Part shown: in pieces, positions 18,802-26,911 of the stretch
Layout of the letters: the number at the start of each line of letters is the position of its first letter
Position numbering within the stretch: position 1 is the first letter of the stretch
Notes under the pieces: generated by a model
Seen by the model: only the letters and a program-made list of their open reading frames with translations
Database searches by the model: none
What the model was told of the DNA's origin: nothing
Made by a program: the position numbers and the translations under genes
NCBI RefSeq assembly: GCF_005864045.1
Contig: NZ_VBSP01000027.1
Coordinates: 1 to 32,800, forward strand
Source of the DNA: Ruoffia tabacinasalis
GTDB lineage: Bacteria > Bacillota > Bacilli > Lactobacillales > Aerococcaceae
Length of the DNA: 32,800 nucleotides
Direction: 5' to 3'

Positions 18802-18825
18802 CCACCCAGTCTCAAGACCAAGTGG
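18802..18825 (-). terminator. Probable terminator of the cel operon
   Basis: CCACTTGGTCT / AGACTGGGTGG forms 11 pairs (three wobbles) on the minus strand with a minimal loop. The following T tract is weak (ATTTGTTT). It lies 27 bases after the stop of the small membrane gene. Confidence 0.5.
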
Positions 18826-18851
18826 AGGTATCGTGTAAAAATTTAATAGAG

Positions 18852-19028
18852 TCATGTATTGAATTTAGTTTTCTTTGTTTTCTTGCGATCTTTTCTCAGT
18901 AAATACCAGCCGTAAAAGACAAATGTTACTCCGGTAATGATAGTTGGAATATTATTTTCCACGGTTGTACTTAGACAGATGATTGCGAAACCTACAGCAA
19001 CAATCGCTGTTTTCCATTTTGAATCCAT
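18852..19028 (-). CDS. Small membrane protein, 58 aa, coupled to the cellobiose IIC gene
   Basis: An ATG-started frame of 58 codons plus TGA, beginning one base after the stop of the IIC gene (TAA-T-ATG), an arrangement typical of translational coupling. It encodes two hydrophobic segments at about 6-21 (TAIVAVGFAIICLS) and 28-45 (IPTIITGVTFVFYGWYLL), followed by a strongly basic tail (RKDRKKTKKTK), which suggests both ends in the cytoplasm. It has no recognisable family that I know of. Its place as last gene of a cellobiose PTS operon suggests an accessory of the IIC permease, but this is inference. There is no clear ribosome site of its own. Confidence 0.7.
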   Translation of the reverse strand: MDSKWKTAIVAVGFAIICLSTTVENNIPTIITGVTFVFYGWYLLRKDRKKTKKTKFNT

Positions 19029-19029
19029 A

Positions 19030-20430
19030 TTAATTCACAGACTCAATCGTTGTGTCGTCTACTTTCACTCGATTGGCTGCAATGACAAACGGTGCATAGA
19101 TGAAGAATGCCACGACAATATTAAAGAGTGATAGGACAGCTGCTCCAAAACTACCACCGGTAGCAAGGAATGCGTATAGTCCTGGAGGTGTAATCCAAGG
19201 AACTGCTAAGAATACTGGCGGAACCCATCCCCATGAAGTTACAAGATAAGCAATCGTAACTAAGATTGGTGGTGTAATTAACCAAGGAATTGCAAATTGT
19301 GGGTTTAATACAACCGGCATACCGAAGATGACCGGTTCGTTAATATTGAAAATTCCCATTGGTGCTGATAATTTCGCAATTGTTTTGTGTTCCTCACGTT
19401 TTGAGAACCAAAGGATGGCGATAATTAAAGCAAGTGTTGTTCCTGAACCACCCATTTGTGCATAAGCATCGAATGATCCTCGTGTCCAGTCCCAAGGTAA
19501 TTGAGCGATATCACGTGTAGTTTCGTAGATGGCAGTGTTCTCGTTTAAGGCTGCTCCGTATACTCCGTCCATAATTGGTGCAAGAACGTTGTGTCCGTGT
19601 AAACCAAAGAACCAGAATAATTGAACTAAGAATGTTAGTAAGATAACACTTCCGATACCTTGTGATAAGCCCATTAATGGTAACTGAATGTATTGAGAAA
19701 TTAAATCATTCAGTGATAAACCAGTCAATGATAATGCTAAATAACCAATGATAGCTGAGGCATAAATGGCAACTGTACCTGGAATAATAGCAGCGAATGC
19801 TTTATTAACTGCTGGTGGTACTGTATCTGGCATCTTGATCGTGATGTTCTTACGCATTAAGTATGAATAAATCATCGTTGAGATCATCCCAATAATTAAT
19901 GCACTGAATAATCCAGTCGCACCTAGATAATTTAAGGACAGACCGGTTGTGTTTGTCATTAAACTCGACACCCCATCGGTCTCAGACACTGTCATTCCAA
20001 ATTCTGTTAGTGATGAAATGACTGATCCATCAACACCTGATAAATCAGTTGCTACATCAATCGTTTGAGGTACAACAGCTAGGAAACTGGCGAATGAGAT
20101 TAATCCTCCGGCAAGTGAATTCACGCCGTAGCTTTCTGCTAAGTTGCAACCGAGTGAGAATGCGAAGAACATCGCCATTAAGGCAATCGTTCCGGCATAC
20201 ACGTAACTGTTAATTTCAACAATCGGTGCCATAGCAGATAAGAAGCCATCCCACCCTAAGTTTGTTGGTAAGTCACGTAAGAATACGTTAAGTAATACAG
20301 CAATTGAACCCGCCATCGTTATCGGCATCGCCGCAATAAATGAGTCACGAATTGCGACTAAGTGGCGTTGAGATCCGATTCTACCTGAGATCTCCATAAA
20401 TTTGTCTGTAAAATTGTCTTTAAACGACAT
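19030..20430 (-). CDS. celB: PTS lactose/cellobiose family subunit IIC
   Basis: A 466-aa integral membrane permease of the Lac/Cel family. It begins SFKDNFTDKFMEISGRIGSQRHLVAIRDSFIAAMPITMAG, the usual N-terminus, and has about ten hydrophobic segments. The NINEPVIFGMPVVLNP motif (about 363-378) carries the conserved Glu near the sugar. It works with the separate IIA and IIB proteins encoded upstream. It follows the broken glucosidase gene with a single base between the stop of that gene and its own stop-to-start junction, so it is part of the same transcript. Confidence 0.95.
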   Translation of the reverse strand: MSFKDNFTDKFMEISGRIGSQRHLVAIRDSFIAAMPITMAGSIAVLLNVFLRDLPTNLGWDGFLSAMAPIVEINSYVYAGTIALMAMFFAFSLGCNLAESYGVNSLAGGLISFASFLAVVPQTIDVATDLSGVDGSVISSLTEFGMTVSETDGVSSLMTNTTGLSLNYLGATGLFSALIIGMISTMIYSYLMRKNITIKMPDTVPPAVNKAFAAIIPGTVAIYASAIIGYLALSLTGLSLNDLISQYIQLPLMGLSQGIGSVILLTFLVQLFWFFGLHGHNVLAPIMDGVYGAALNENTAIYETTRDIAQLPWDWTRGSFDAYAQMGGSGTTLALIIAILWFSKREEHKTIAKLSAPMGIFNINEPVIFGMPVVLNPQFAIPWLITPPILVTIAYLVTSWGWVPPVFLAVPWITPPGLYAFLATGGSFGAAVLSLFNIVVAFFIYAPFVIAANRVKVDDTTIESVN

Positions 20431-20431
20431 A

Positions 20432-21865
20432 TTAATTTACCTCCTTGTTAAATTGTTCTATTAAATTTTTATACCAATAGTAACTATCTTTTTTATAACG
20501 TGTTAACTTCGCTGTCGCATCATCTTCTTCACGGTCAACGTACACAAAACCGTAACGCTTTTGATACCCATTCAGCCATGACAGTAAATCCGTGTAAGAC
20601 CAAGTACAGTAACCAATCACATCTGAACCTTCTTGGATAGCTTCTCCAATCGCATCCACATGGTCACTAATGTATTTGATACGGTAGTCATCATGAATTT
20701 CTTTGCCTTCTGTTAACTTGTCATACTCGCCCAGACCATTTTCCGTAATCATAATTGGAATGTCATAACGATTGGTAATGCGTTTAATACCTAGTTTCAA
20801 TCCTTACGGATCAATTTCCCAATCCCAATTTGTTCGTTCGACGAATGGGTTTTGCACGCGTTTGAAAAGTCCTGGCATACCTGATTCTTCCGAAGATCCC
20901 TTTTCGCCGGTTGTATTCATCTTCCCAACTGATACTCCATCCACTGGATTATAAGCAACTGTATTCGTTTGATAATAATTTATTCCTAAAAAGTCAGGTC
21001 GGGCATCGGCAAGGATTTCATCATCACCTTCTTGGATATCAATATGAATATCCATACCCTCAAGCGCTTTCAATACTGTCTTAGGATATTTTCCATTAAT
21101 GTACATATCCATCCACCATGAGCTGTTAAAGGCTTCATAGTTTTCAGTGGCGATTACATTCTCTGGCTTCGAATTAATGGAATAGGCTGGATTGTAAGCA
21201 AAACTTGGTCCGATTTGCCCAGGAACTTCCATTTCACGAAACTTTTTAATTGTTAATGCATTCGCTAAGTTCGCGATATGGTTGGCATTGTACATTCGTT
21301 GGTAACTATGCACTTTCGGTGGGTGGAGTTCTTGAACATATCCTAAAGTCATAAAGATATTTTGCTCATTTAATGTCACCCAATACTTAACGCGGTCGCC
21401 GAAAGCTTCAAAGAGAACGGCGGAATAATTAACAAAGTCATCCACAATTTGGCGTGATTCCCATCCACCATACTCTTCTTGTAACACTTGCGGTAAATCC
21501 CAATGATAAATCGTCACTACCGGCTCAATATCATGGGCAAGCAGTTCATCAATTAGGTCTGAATAGAACTGGATACCCGCTTGGTTTACTTCCCCGCGGC
21601 CTTGAGGTAAGATTCGCGTCCAAGCAATAGAGAATCGGTAAGCTTTTAAGCCTTGTTCTGCCATTAAAGCAACATCTTCTTTGTAACGGTGATAATGATC
21701 GACAGCTAAGTTACCATTCGTTCCTTTAAAAGTTGTTCCTGGAATGCGAACATAGCGGTCCCAAATTGATTCACTTTTACCATCTTTATCCCAAGCACCT
21801 TCTACTTGGTAAGCTGCCGAAGCAGATCCCCATAGAAAGCCTTTTGGAAAGTTTTTTACTGTCAT
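20432..21865 (-). pseudogene. 6-phospho-beta-glucosidase (GH1) interrupted by an in-frame TAA
   Basis: Read through the stop, the frame gives a full-length 477-residue GH1 protein: start [18 protein letters not shown], acid/base Glu167 in TLNEQN, nucleophile Glu375 in ITENGLG, and the SWLNGYQKRYGF loop for a 6-phosphate. Codon 354 (20804-20806) is TAA within WEIDP-stop-GLKLGI, where relatives have a sense codon. The frame is the same on both sides, so this is a single nonsense change and not an indel. The truncated 353-aa product lacks the nucleophile and should be inactive. A TTG two codons later could start a 122-aa C-terminal piece, but it has no good ribosome site. The start overlaps the DUF3284 stop (TAATG). 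A sequencing error is the main alternative. Confidence 0.85.
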
Positions 21866-22314
21866 TAGCTTCCCTTCCTTACTTTAGAATGTCTTATTAA
21901 ATTATCGACTTGTGCTTCCATCCGTTTTTGAAATTTCTTCTTAAATAATGGATACAATAGTTTGTTATTCCATTTAGTGAAAAAATCCGTATTCACGTAT
22001 TCTTCTCGGTAAGTCACCTCTATTTCATTGTCATCTTTTGGTTCAACTAAGTATTCAATAATATTATCTCCTCGATTCGAAGATAACTTCACTCGGTAAT
22101 GAAGTGGAAAAGTCATCTCTTCCACTTCAATAAGCACTTTTTGTTTATTGTCTTTGCCAAAATGTTTTGTGTACTTGAGTCCTGGTTGAATATCTAACAC
22201 ATTTATGGCTTTTTTAGTATTACTTTGATAATCTGCTTTGAAAGAATTTCTTAGAAGATGAAAGAAATCTTCCGAATGTGCATCATATACTTTTGTAATT
22301 TCCAATCCTTTCAC
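21865..22314 (-). CDS. DUF3284 domain protein of the cellobiose operon
   Basis: A 149-aa soluble protein that fits DUF3284, a family seen in cellobiose PTS operons of Lactobacillales. It shows alternating beta-strands (LKYTKHFG, KVLIEVEEM, HYRVKLSS, NIIEYLVEP, IEVTYREEYV) and ends in a basic amphipathic helix (KWNNKLLYPLFKKKFQKRMEAQVDNLI), a layout that recalls START-like folds. The function is unknown. Its stop overlaps the next start by one base, and it abuts the IIA gene, so its production is tied to the PTS components. Confidence 0.75.
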   Translation of the reverse strand: MKGLEITKVYDAHSEDFFHLLRNSFKADYQSNTKKAINVLDIQPGLKYTKHFGKDNKQKVLIEVEEMTFPLHYRVKLSSNRGDNIIEYLVEPKDDNEIEVTYREEYVNTDFFTKWNNKLLYPLFKKKFQKRMEAQVDNLIRHSKVRKGS

Positions 22315-22641
22315 CTACTTTTCTAAGGCAGCGAATTTTTTATGAATATCAATCACTTCTTTGGCTAAATCAATAAAGGTAATCGCGTTCATCAAATGAT
22401 CTTGTCCGTGGATTAATAATAAAGACACTTCCATCGATTCGCCTTGAGCTTCATTGGTTAATAAACTTGTTTGAGATTGATGCGCTGTGACTAAAGATTC
22501 ACTCGCTTCAGCAATCTTCGCTTCAGCAGTTTCAAAATCATATTCTTTAGCTGCTTCAATGGCTTCAATCGCTTTTCCTTTAGCATCTCCGCCGTACATA
22601 ATTAAGCCCATAATAGCTTCTAAATTTACTGGTTCACTCAT
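22315..22641 (-). CDS. celC: PTS lactose/cellobiose family subunit IIA
   Basis: A 108-aa helical, soluble IIA of the Lac family. It has the LIMYGGDAKGKAIEAI helix at about 13-28, a helix with His54 in TAHQSQTSLL, and the phosphorylation site His78 in LIHGQDHLM. It takes phosphate from HPr and gives it to the separate IIB encoded next to it. The length is normal for CelC/LacF. Confidence 0.95.
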   Translation of the reverse strand: MSEPVNLEAIMGLIMYGGDAKGKAIEAIEAAKEYDFETAEAKIAEASESLVTAHQSQTSLLTNEAQGESMEVSLLLIHGQDHLMNAITFIDLAKEVIDIHKKFAALEK

Positions 22642-22677
22642 TTGTCTGTACTCCTATCTGTCCATTCCGTTTCTTTT

Positions 22678-22986
22678 TTAGTCAAGCAGGGAAAGTGCTA
22701 AAGCTAGAACTTTCTCTCCATCCATTCTTCCATAATCTGCCATTGGAATATCTGTTACTTGAATCTCTGGTTCATAAGCGGCTTTGAATTTTTTAACGAC
22801 GAATTTTACTTGCGGTCCAACTAAGATGGCTTCGATGTTATTCTTTTTAATATTTTCATCCACTTCTGATAATGACACTGCCCAAATTTTCGCGTCCACA
22901 CCTTGGGCTTCAGCGGCTTTTTGCATTTTTGTTACTAACATACTTGTTGACATACCTGCGTTACAAACTAACATAATCTCTTTCAT
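22678..22986 (-). CDS. celA: PTS lactose/cellobiose family subunit IIB
   Basis: A 102-aa soluble IIB. The phospho-Cys is Cys8 in IMLVCNAGMSTS, the P-loop-like motif of the family, and VGPQV follows near residue 57. It passes phosphate from IIA to the sugar bound by IIC. It lies 3 bases after the regulator gene, and 36 bases separate it from celC. Confidence 0.95.
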   Translation of the reverse strand: MKEIMLVCNAGMSTSMLVTKMQKAAEAQGVDAKIWAVSLSEVDENIKKNNIEAILVGPQVKFVVKKFKAAYEPEIQVTDIPMADYGRMDGEKVLALALSLLD

Positions 22987-22989
22987 ATT

Positions 22990-25011
22990 CTATTTCTCCT
23001 TTTGCTTTGTATGATTTTTTATAAATTTTTCTTTAAAACGTTCAAAACTGGGCTCTTCCAATAACTCAGCCTGATCGGCTTCATTGTCGATTAAATCAAC
23101 GAAGTAATCTGTCACTTGACTTAAGCCTTTATTCATCACTTTTGACGGTGACATTAATATAATAAACTTGACTGCTTGGTGATCCTCGTCCCAATACATC
23201 CCCTCTGGTACAATGGCTATCGCCATCTCGCTATGCACTGTTAAGGCAATCGACGGATGTGGAAAGGCGATTGTATCTGAGAAAGCGAGGGAACCAAAAC
23301 GTTCTCTCAGTTCAATATGTTTAATAAATTCATTCACTTGCGACGGTGTTTGACAACCCGTTAAGCTGCTCACTAATTCTTTCAAAAGTGTGTCGCGCGT
23401 CTGCGGCCCTGATGTGACTAAATATCTATCTTCACTAAAGTAAGTGTCAAATAATCGCAGGGCATGGTTTTCAGCCAGTAATTTCGGTGTTACGAAACTG
23501 TCTGTTGAACTCCGGTCTTTAATATAAGCATCAATTTGAGCAATGTCTGATTCGGTTAAAAAGACACTGACACGAACGACTGGAATTGAGAAGAAAGATA
23601 CTGAAATATCAATCGTTGAGACGATTAAATTCACATCTTCCAATTGACTCTCATTCAGTTGGTAGTAACTAATAACATCTACAATTTGGATGCTCTGACC
23701 AAACTCATTCTCTAATCGGTTGCGAAGCATTTGCGCACTTCCCATTCCGGTAGAACAAATCACGATCACTTTCAAACGTTGACTTTGACGGAACCGCTCA
23801 ACTGACGCCAGCATATGTAAGGTAATATAAGCCCATTCATGATTATCAATCTCAAAGTCTTTTAATAGAGGCATTTGAGAAAAGTACCGTTTCGTTTCAT
23901 TGAATACGGGGGCATACTTTTCATATACTTCCTCGTATAGGGGATTCTTTAATGGAATGTCCATCTTCAACCGAGTCAGTAACGGTTCAAAATGCGCCTC
24001 CAATCCCATCATAAGCATGGGATCCATACTAAATTGCATCTCACTACTTTCCTCAATCAGTGATAAAACTTCAATAATCTGGTTTTGTAACTCCGTCTTA
24101 CTTGCTTCCGGATCATCGGCTTTATCATGTTTAGATTTAGACTTCAGATGGAGGGCAATGTAGTTGGCTTCATCATCTGGAAACGTCACATCCGCTAATG
24201 TTTCCACTCGCTTTACGATGCGGTCCGCAATTTCAATCTCATAACTAATATCCTGACTTTGCTTACTTCGAAAGGAATCAATCGTCTTACCTACCTTAAT
24301 TCGTACAATGGCTAAAGCAAGGTGTAAGACAAGATTCTGTAATACATAATCAGATAATTGAATTGCGCCATTGCGACATTCTTCTAAAACTATAATAAAT
24401 AATGACTCAATCGATAAATCTAAGCCTTCAAAATGGTCATGATTAAAGTCCATAAAGTAATCGATTTGCTTTGAATCAAAAAAGTAATTCAAGATAAAGC
24501 GTCTTTTCTCAATTTCAGGTCCTTCAACAGATACCCCTTCATTCACATTGTTACGTAAAGTCAAATCATAATGACTGAAGAAGTTGCGTATGTTTTGCAG
24601 AGCGTGCATAATCGTTGATGTACTAACAAATAACTCAATCGCGTATTCATCTACCGTTAACAACTGATCTTCTAAGAAAATCTTGTTTAAAATGAATCGT
24701 TCTCGGTCTTTCGCTTCCGTCATAGACAGAACATCAGAAGGGTTGCGTCGGTTAGAACTCAACTCTTCTAACATCCGGTTAAACTTCACGCTGTCAGTGA
24801 CTTTTAATTTGAAGCCATAGCCTTTTTTCGTTTCGATTTTCCCACCGTGTTCTGGTAGAAATTGTTTAATATTCTTAATATATTTACGTACGGTTCGGTC
24901 TGAAACACTAATGTGTTCACCAATCAACGTACTTGATAGATAGTCGTCTGATTTTTTATATAAAAACTGTATTATCTGAGCGTCTTTACTATTTATGGGT
25001 AAATTACTCAT
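22990..25011 (-). CDS. celR: CelR/LicR-type PRD transcription activator
   Basis: A 673-aa multidomain regulator. A DNA-binding HTH region (about 10-70, VSDRTVRKYIKNI...KGYGFKL) is followed by a second HTH/Mga-like part (about 100-160). PRD1 (about 195-297, with His230 and His288) and PRD2 (about 310-410, with His340 and His399) come next. An EIIB-like domain has Cys419 in VICSTGMGSAQ, and a C-terminal mannitol/fructose-type EIIA domain has His585 in FPHPSIAL. Such proteins activate cellobiose or lichenan operons when phosphorylation shows that sugar is arriving. It lies inside the operon it probably controls. RBS AAGGTGAG is moderate. Confidence 0.92.
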   Translation of the reverse strand: MSNLPINSKDAQIIQFLYKKSDDYLSSTLIGEHISVSDRTVRKYIKNIKQFLPEHGGKIETKKGYGFKLKVTDSVKFNRMLEELSSNRRNPSDVLSMTEAKDRERFILNKIFLEDQLLTVDEYAIELFVSTSTIMHALQNIRNFFSHYDLTLRNNVNEGVSVEGPEIEKRRFILNYFFDSKQIDYFMDFNHDHFEGLDLSIESLFIIVLEECRNGAIQLSDYVLQNLVLHLALAIVRIKVGKTIDSFRSKQSQDISYEIEIADRIVKRVETLADVTFPDDEANYIALHLKSKSKHDKADDPEASKTELQNQIIEVLSLIEESSEMQFSMDPMLMMGLEAHFEPLLTRLKMDIPLKNPLYEEVYEKYAPVFNETKRYFSQMPLLKDFEIDNHEWAYITLHMLASVERFRQSQRLKVIVICSTGMGSAQMLRNRLENEFGQSIQIVDVISYYQLNESQLEDVNLIVSTIDISVSFFSIPVVRVSVFLTESDIAQIDAYIKDRSSTDSFVTPKLLAENHALRLFDTYFSEDRYLVTSGPQTRDTLLKELVSSLTGCQTPSQVNEFIKHIELRERFGSLAFSDTIAFPHPSIALTVHSEMAIAIVPEGMYWDEDHQAVKFIILMSPSKVMNKGLSQVTDYFVDLIDNEADQAELLEEPSFERFKEKFIKNHTKQKEK

Positions 25012-25043
25012 CTTTTATTCTCACCTTCTAAAGGTATACTGGC

Positions 25044-26420
25044 TTAAAAGCCGTTATTCTCGCTCAATTCTTTAAACCAGTAACCTGACTTTTTCATTGT
25101 TTTCTCTTGTGTTTCTAAATCTAATTCGACTAAACCATAACGGTTTTTGTAAGCATTTAACCATGACCAGCAGTCAATAAATGTCCATAACATATAACCA
25201 TGGCAGTTTGCGCCGTCTTGAATGGCTCGGTGTAATTCTTTTAAATGATCTTGGATAAATTCAATGCGGTAGTCATCTTGAATCATACCGTCTACTTTAA
25301 ATTTCTCTTCGCCTTCAACCCCCATACCATTCTCAGTCAAGATCCATTCGATGTTATCGTAATTTTCTTTAATATCCATCGCGATATCATAAATACCTTG
25401 TTCGTAAATCTCCCAACCGCGGTGTGGATTAATTTTTCTACCTGGCATAATGTAGTTGTCGAAGTAATTCTCTAAACCTAATGCGACATCAATGTCACCT
25501 GTATGTGACGGTGCTTGTACACGTAATGGTTGATAGTAATTTACACCTAAGAAATCGACCGTGTTGTTTTTGATAATGTCTAATTCTTCGTCGGTATACT
25601 CTGGTAAAGCATTTGCGTCTTTAACAATTTGTACTAATTCCTCTGGATACTCACCTTTCACTGATGGATCTAAGAAGCTTTTCGCTTGGAATAATTCCGC
25701 AATGCGCGCTGCTTTCTTATCTTCACGGCTATCACTTTTCGGATACGCTGGCGTTAAATTCAGGATGACACTGATTCGGTGATCTGGATTCAATCGGTGA
25801 CACGCTTCAACTGCCATTGAACTCGCAAGTTGTGTATTGTACCCGACTTGAATCGCTGCTTTAAAGTCATGTTTGGCTGGATAATGAAAGTCACCTAAGT
25901 AACCTGCTTCAACTGGTACGATGGGCTCATTGAATGTAAACCAAGTGTCCACCAAATCGCCAAACAGTTCAAAACATGTCGCTGCAAAATCACGGAATGC
26001 GTAGACGGTTTCTTTATTTTCCCAGCCACCTTTTTCTTGTAAGGCATAAGGTAAATCAAAGTGGTATAAATTCATCATCAACTTGATGCCCTTAGCATTA
26101 ATGCGTTCGAATACATCACGGTAAAACTCAACTGCTTGTTGGTTCACTTCCCCAACACCTTCAGGAATTAATCGTGACCATTGGATTGATGTTCTAAAGG
26201 TTGTATGTCCCGTTTGTTCAAGAAAATCAATATCCTCTTTATAGTTCTTATAAAATGTTGATGTGCGACCCGGTCCTACCCCATTATGGAATTTCTCTGG
26301 TGCCACTTGGAACCAATAGTCCCAATTACTCATTCCTTTACCGTCTCCAGATTCCACACCTTCACTTTGTGGACCTGATGTAGATGTCCCCCACAAGAAT
26401 CCATCTGGAAATTTATACAT
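25044..26420 (-). CDS. 6-phospho-beta-glucosidase, GH1 (first gene of the cel operon)
   Basis: A 458-aa GH1 enzyme: start FPDGFLWGTSTSGPQSEG, acid/base Glu165 in TFNEPI, nucleophile Glu363 in LTENGMG, and SWLNAYKNRYGL as the aglycone/phosphate loop. It is clearly diverged from the other three GH1 proteins of the window and is intact, so it can cover for the broken copy at 20432-21865 in the same operon. RBS CAAGGAGG precedes the ATG. It lies 32 bases before the regulator gene. A cre-like site lies about 120 bases upstream. Confidence 0.93.
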   Translation of the reverse strand: MYKFPDGFLWGTSTSGPQSEGVESGDGKGMSNWDYWFQVAPEKFHNGVGPGRTSTFYKNYKEDIDFLEQTGHTTFRTSIQWSRLIPEGVGEVNQQAVEFYRDVFERINAKGIKLMMNLYHFDLPYALQEKGGWENKETVYAFRDFAATCFELFGDLVDTWFTFNEPIVPVEAGYLGDFHYPAKHDFKAAIQVGYNTQLASSMAVEACHRLNPDHRISVILNLTPAYPKSDSREDKKAARIAELFQAKSFLDPSVKGEYPEELVQIVKDANALPEYTDEELDIIKNNTVDFLGVNYYQPLRVQAPSHTGDIDVALGLENYFDNYIMPGRKINPHRGWEIYEQGIYDIAMDIKENYDNIEWILTENGMGVEGEEKFKVDGMIQDDYRIEFIQDHLKELHRAIQDGANCHGYMLWTFIDCWSWLNAYKNRYGLVELDLETQEKTMKKSGYWFKELSENNGF

Positions 26421-26536
26421 CTATATCTGCCTCCTTGAAATTTATAACGACCTTATGCTTTCTTCCTTAAGTAATTTAAATACTGGAAATATGTCAGCTA
26501 TAACTTATAAATCTATTCTATTTCTCTCGAAGCACA

Positions 26537-26552
26537 ATGTAAATGTTTTCAT
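26537..26552 (-). promoter_or_regulatory. cre-like site upstream of the cel operon
   Basis: ATGAAAACATTTACAT on the minus strand matches WTGAAARCGYTTWCWW at 15 of 16 positions. The central CG reads CA. A TTGTGC (about 26532-26537) downstream of it may be the -35, but no convincing -10 can be fixed. Confidence 0.55.
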
Positions 26553-26663
26553 GGTTAAACATTTTCCTTTATGAAGCGGAAGGGGAAGCTATAACCCTTG
26601 ATTGGTGTGCTTTCTTCAGTAGAAGCGGAAGAATATGATTGAGTTGTTCCTGTTAATTGGCTT

Positions 26664-26827
26664 AGCTGGAACAATTCATTTAGATTCCTCCAGTTAATCA
26701 CCGCAGCTGGAACAATTCATTTAGATTCCTCCAGTTAATCACCGCAGCTGAAACAATTCATTTAAATTCCTCCAGTTAATCACCGCAGCTGAAACAATTC
26801 ATTTAAATTCCTCCAGTTAAACGCTAT
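26664..26827. repeat. Tandem array B: four 41-bp units
   Basis: Units start at 26664, 26705, 26746 and 26787, each exactly 41 bases, built as AGCTGGAACAATTCATTT, then AGATTCCTCCAG and TTAATCACCGC. Units 1-2 and 3-4 form pairs that differ by two shared changes (GG to GA, TAGA to TAAA). CTGGA and TCCAG within a unit can pair. The sequence is unrelated to array A, but period and copy number are identical. It lies between the ptsG terminator and the cel operon leader. Confidence 0.9.
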
Positions 26828-26842
26828 CATCTTTAAGAAGGC

Positions 26843-26884
26843 AAAGAAACCGCTAGTACCTTTTCCGATACTAGCGGTTTCTTT
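26843..26884 (-). terminator. Terminator of the ptsG gene
   Basis: AAAGAAACCGCTAGTA / TACTAGCGGTTTCTTT, a 16-bp perfect stem with a ten-base loop, 28 bases after the ptsG stop. The lower stem is A/T-rich and can act in either direction. Confidence 0.88.
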
Positions 26885-26911
26885 GTAAACATTAGTTATT
26901 AATTCCAATCA

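Noticed and set aside
20432-20800. Independent 122-aa gene
   Set aside because: It is the in-frame C-terminal third of the broken GH1 gene and has no ribosome site of its own.
26664-26827. CRISPR array
   Set aside because: The whole 41-bp unit repeats with no unique spacer.
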